The notes below the pieces were generated by a model. The model was not told the origin of the DNA. It did not search any database and worked only from the letters and a program-made list of their open reading frames with translations. Of a stretch of 64,000 nucleotides of DNA, positions 61,566 through 64,000 are shown one piece after another. The stretch lies in NCBI RefSeq assembly GCF_000019725.1, contig NC_010505.1:3829001-3893000 (forward strand), given 5' to 3'. This DNA is from Methylobacterium radiotolerans JCM 2831 (GTDB taxonomy: Bacteria > Pseudomonadota > Alphaproteobacteria > Rhizobiales > Beijerinckiaceae). A program made the translations under genes and the position numbers. Every line of letters begins with the position of its first letter. Within the stretch, counting starts at the first letter, position 1.

Positions 61566-62155
61566 CCCGGCGGACCCAGACCCTCCCGGAGGATTACTTC
61601 CTCGGCATCTACGCCAGCGACCCGGATCCCTGGCGCTTCACCACGTCGTCCTACGAGCGCGACAAGTACGCGGCGACGCTGGCGGCGCTGCCGAGGGCGC
61701 GCTACCGGGCCGGGTTCGAGCCGGCCTGCTCCATCGGCGTCTTCACGCACGCCCTGGCTGAGCGCTGCGATCGACTCCTGTCCACCGATCTGGTCCCGGC
61801 CGCCGTGGAGGCCGCACGGGCGCGCTGCGCGGATCGCCCCCATGTCGAGGTCCGGCAAGGCGCGATGCCTGCGGACTGGCCCGCGGAACGGTTCGACCTG
61901 ATCGTTCTTTCCGAGTTCCTGTACTTCCTGGCGCCGTCGGATTTCGCCGCGCTCGTCCGCCGGGCCGGCGAGACGATCGAGCCGGACGGCGACATCGTGC
62001 TGGTGCACTGGCTGGGCGAGACCGACTACCCGCTGTCGGGCGACGGTGCCGCCGAGGCGTTCATCCGGCTGGCCGCGCCCTTCGCCCAAGTCCGGGCGCA
62101 GGCGCGGACCGCCGATTACCGGATCGACGTCCTGAGCGCCGGAGCAGCCCCGTGA
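61562..62155 (+). CDS. NodS-like SAM-dependent methyltransferase
   Basis: 197 residues. DPWRFTTSSYERDKYAATLAALPR and FEPACSIGVFTHALAERCDRLL are the NodS-family signature (motif I is degenerate, ACSIGVFT). VLSEFLYFL follows. NodS N-methylates the free amine of chitooligosaccharides in rhizobia. Here it lies between a deacetylase and a glycosyltransferase gene, so an amino-sugar substrate is likely. Confidence 0.85.
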   Translation: MTRRTQTLPEDYFLGIYASDPDPWRFTTSSYERDKYAATLAALPRARYRAGFEPACSIGVFTHALAERCDRLLSTDLVPAAVEAARARCADRPHVEVRQGAMPADWPAERFDLIVLSEFLYFLAPSDFAALVRRAGETIEPDGDIVLVHWLGETDYPLSGDGAAEAFIRLAAPFAQVRAQARTADYRIDVLSAGAAP

Positions 62156-63003
62156 GCGTCGCGGTCATCACCCTCAACAAGGGCCGGCGCGCGCACCTGA
62201 CCCGCCTGCTCGAAGGCCTGGGCCGCGGCGATCCGCCCGATCGCTGCGTCGTCGTCGAGATCGGCGGCGACGCGGCGCCCTATCCGGACCTGCCCTTCCC
62301 GGTGGAGCGCGTGCCGTTCCCGCATGCCGGCCTGCCGCTCGCCGCGGCGCGCAATGCCGGGCGCCGGGCGGCCGGTGCCGACACGCTGATCTTCCTCGAC
62401 GTGGACTGCATCCCCTCGGCGGGGCTCGTCGCCGGCCTGTCGCGGGCGGTGGCCGAGCGGGACGGCCTGATCTGCTGCGAGATCGGCTATCTGCCGGCCG
62501 GCGCGGTCACGGACGGGTGGCGCGCGGCGGATCTGGAGCGGCTCGGCCGGCCGCACCCCGTGCGGGTCTTCCCGCCGGCCGGTGCGGTGGCCCCGGCGCC
62601 GCAGCCCGGCCTGTTCTGGTCCCTCGCCTTCGCGGTGCGGGCCGCGACCTACGACCGGCTCGGCGGCTTCGACGAGACCTTCTCGGGCTACGGCGCGGAG
62701 GATACCGACCTCGCCTTCCGGGCCGAGCGGGCCGGCGTGCCGATCCTGTTCCTCGGCGGGCCCCGGGCCTACCACCAGCACCATCCGGGCTACGACCCGC
62801 CGCTGCAGCATTTCCGCGACATCGTCGCCAACGCGGCCCGCTTTCGCGACCGTCACGGGCTCTGGCCGATGGATGGGTGGCTCGACGGCTTCGCCCGGCT
62901 CGGGCTGATCGCGGCGGATCGGTCGACCGGGATCGTGGTTCACCGGGATCCGACGCCGGACGAGATGGCTGCGGCGCGGCTGCCGGACGATCGGCCGTTC
63001 TAG
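62152..63003 (+). CDS. Family 2 glycosyltransferase
   Basis: 283 residues from GTG, overlapping the previous stop. The N-terminal strand (VAVITLNKGRRAHLTRLLEGL), the DxD-like FLDVDCIPS and the later DETFSGYGAEDTDLAFRAERAG segment mark a GT2 family enzyme. Third gene of the deacetylase-methyltransferase cassette. Confidence 0.9.
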   Translation: MSVAVITLNKGRRAHLTRLLEGLGRGDPPDRCVVVEIGGDAAPYPDLPFPVERVPFPHAGLPLAAARNAGRRAAGADTLIFLDVDCIPSAGLVAGLSRAVAERDGLICCEIGYLPAGAVTDGWRAADLERLGRPHPVRVFPPAGAVAPAPQPGLFWSLAFAVRAATYDRLGGFDETFSGYGAEDTDLAFRAERAGVPILFLGGPRAYHQHHPGYDPPLQHFRDIVANAARFRDRHGLWPMDGWLDGFARLGLIAADRSTGIVVHRDPTPDEMAAARLPDDRPF

Positions 63004-63033
63004 GGCCGTCGCGGCCGCCGCGCCGCAGAGTTG

Positions 63034-63053
63034 GTCCCTTCGCCCGAAGGGAC
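63034..63053. repeat. Short palindrome resembling the REP-like elements
   Basis: A 9-bp stem (GTCCCTTCG with CGAAGGGAC), then AGGTGAGGGAC, which echoes the flank of the repeats at 39540-39677. It could also serve as the terminator of the cassette. Confidence 0.4.
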
Positions 63054-63192
63054 AGGTGAGGGACGCGCCCGCTCCGGGGCCTTCTCCACCCTCAACCGAA
63101 CGTGTCGGGCGGATCGCGGACGTGACCGCGGTCCGCCTCCCAGAGAGCCCCGGCCTCGGGCGCGTCGAAGCTCGGCGCGCCCGCGGGCGGCC

Positions 63193-64000
63193 TCAGCCCT
63201 TCATGGCGTTCGCCTTCTCGATCAGCGCCTCGGCCATGCGGATCGAGGCGATGTCGATGAGGCGACCGTCCAGGGACACGGCGCCGCGGCCGGCCTTGGC
63301 GGCCTCTTCCATGGCCTCGAGGATGCGGCGGGCCTTGGTGACCTCGGCCTCCGAGGGGGTGAACACCTCGTTGGCGAGCTCGATCTGGCTCGGGTGGATC
63401 GCCCATTTGCCCTCGAAGCCGAGGGCGGCGCAGCGGCGGGCGGCCGAGCGGTAGCCGTCCGGATCCGAGAAGTCGCCGAACGGTCCGTCGATCGGACGCA
63501 GACCATAGGCGCGACAGGCCACCAGCATGCGGTTCTGGGCGAACAGCCACGGGTCCTGCCAGTGGGTCTGGCGGCTGCCGGACTCGTCCTTGTCGGTGAG
63601 CACCGAGAAGTCGGGGTTCACGCCGCCGATCACGGTTGAGCGGGCGCGGGTCGAGGCGGCGTAGTCGGCGACGCCGAAGGACATCGCCTCCAGGCGCTTG
63701 GAGGACTGGGCAATCGCCTCGACGTTGGCCATGCCGAGCGCCGTCTCGATCAGCACCTCGAAGCCGATCTGCTTCTCGCGCTTCTTGGCCTGCTCGATCT
63801 GCGTGACCAGCACGTCGATGGCGTAGACGTCGGCCGGCACGCCGACCTTGGGGATCAGCACCATGTCGAGCCGCGGGCAGGCTTCGACGATGTCGACCAC
63901 GTCGCGGTACATGTAGTGGGTGTCGAGACCGTTGATGCGGATCATCATGGTCTTGTTGCCCCAATCCAGGTCGTTCAGCGCCTGGATGATGTTGGTGCGG
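63193..64000 (-). CDS. mclA: Malyl-CoA lyase (5' end outside window)
   Basis: At least 269 residues are inside the window; the start lies to the right. Internal segments such as NGLDTHYMYRDVVDIVEACP, IPKVGVPADVYAIDVLV and RTHWQDPWLF-like (QTHWQDPWLFAQNRMLVA) match my memory of Methylorubrum MclA closely. It belongs to the HpcH/HpaI-citrate lyase beta family and cleaves malyl-CoA to acetyl-CoA and glyoxylate in the serine cycle for C1 assimilation. The remaining serine-cycle genes would lie beyond the right edge. Confidence 0.95.
   Translation of the reverse strand, partial: RTNIIQALNDLDWGNKTMMIRINGLDTHYMYRDVVDIVEACPRLDMVLIPKVGVPADVYAIDVLVTQIEQAKKREKQIGFEVLIETALGMANVEAIAQSSKRLEAMSFGVADYAASTRARSTVIGGVNPDFSVLTDKDESGSRQTHWQDPWLFAQNRMLVACRAYGLRPIDGPFGDFSDPDGYRSAARRCAALGFEGKWAIHPSQIELANEVFTPSEAEVTKARRILEAMEEAAKAGRGAVSLDGRLIDIASIRMAEALIEKANAMKG

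Noticed and set aside
61562-62155. Evidence for nodulation genes
   Set aside because: NodS-like similarity alone does not imply symbiosis; no nodA, nodB, nodC or nod box is seen.

Overview
The window is a high-GC alphaproteobacterial chromosome segment, almost certainly Methylobacterium or a close relative. Evidence: a malyl-CoA lyase of the serine cycle (mclA) enters at the right edge; a lanmodulin-type lanthanide-binding EF-hand protein lies near the left edge; one promoter exactly matches the alphaproteobacterial EcfG general-stress consensus; and ffh, a chorismate mutase, rpsP and rimM run in one direction. No rRNA, tRNA, insertion sequence, phage gene or CRISPR array was seen.

Layout. 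0-6.9 kb: partial MBL-fold hydrolase, an orphan oligopeptide-type binding protein, a small Arg-rich secreted protein, the lanmodulin-like gene between two strong terminators, an enol-lactonase-like hydrolase and several small proteins. 6.9-13.4 kb: a class A penicillin-binding protein with an SNase-like tail, stress-regulated hdeD, and an EmrA/EmrB-type efflux pair. 13.4-16.6 kb (minus): ffh, chorismate mutase, rpsP, rimM. 16.9-22.2 kb: a coiled-coil protein, a tiny transcription unit with a perfect extended Shine-Dalgarno, a Rieske oxygenase, an exported methyltransferase, trmD (split from rimM), a 59-residue membrane protein and serC. 22.3-24.4 kb: glnK-amtB with a candidate sigma-54 promoter. 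24.5-29.6 kb: tesB, a UbiH-family hydroxylase, PAP2 phosphatase, acyltransferase 3 and a cupin protein. 29.6-34.3 kb: two surface-polysaccharide glycosyltransferases, one a 1044-residue protein with eight ~38-residue repeats, an RgpF domain and a GT4 domain.

34.7-41.9 kb: a four-gene MoxR / DUF58 / BatA-DUF4159 / GATase-like cluster, interrupted by an inverted pair of palindromic repeats. 42.0-46.9 kb: two tandem YejA-type binding proteins and a YejB permease, but no YejE or YejF. 46.9-48.8 kb: a nitric-oxide module, nsrR and hmp, with two 23-bp NsrR-like sites 40 bp apart. 48.8-54 kb: AraC regulator and divergent MFS transporter, GNAT, Bcr/CflA efflux protein and a membrane-anchored cytochrome c. 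54.2-58.5 kb: kdsB, pheA, a protein phosphatase, GNAT, ppa and gamma carbonic anhydrase. 58.6-60.7 kb: small secreted, membrane and HTH proteins and a META-domain protein. 60.8-63.0 kb: a translationally coupled PIG-L deacetylase / NodS-like methyltransferase / GT2 cassette. The right edge is mclA.

Most of the window is housekeeping and envelope biology. The most notable items are the divergent lanmodulin, the mini-gene with a 17-nt match to the 16S tail, the PBP-SNase fusion, the deacetylase-methyltransferase-glycosyltransferase cassette and the repeat-bearing glycosyltransferase. All functional calls rest on motif recognition from the sequence and memory of the families; no database search was run.
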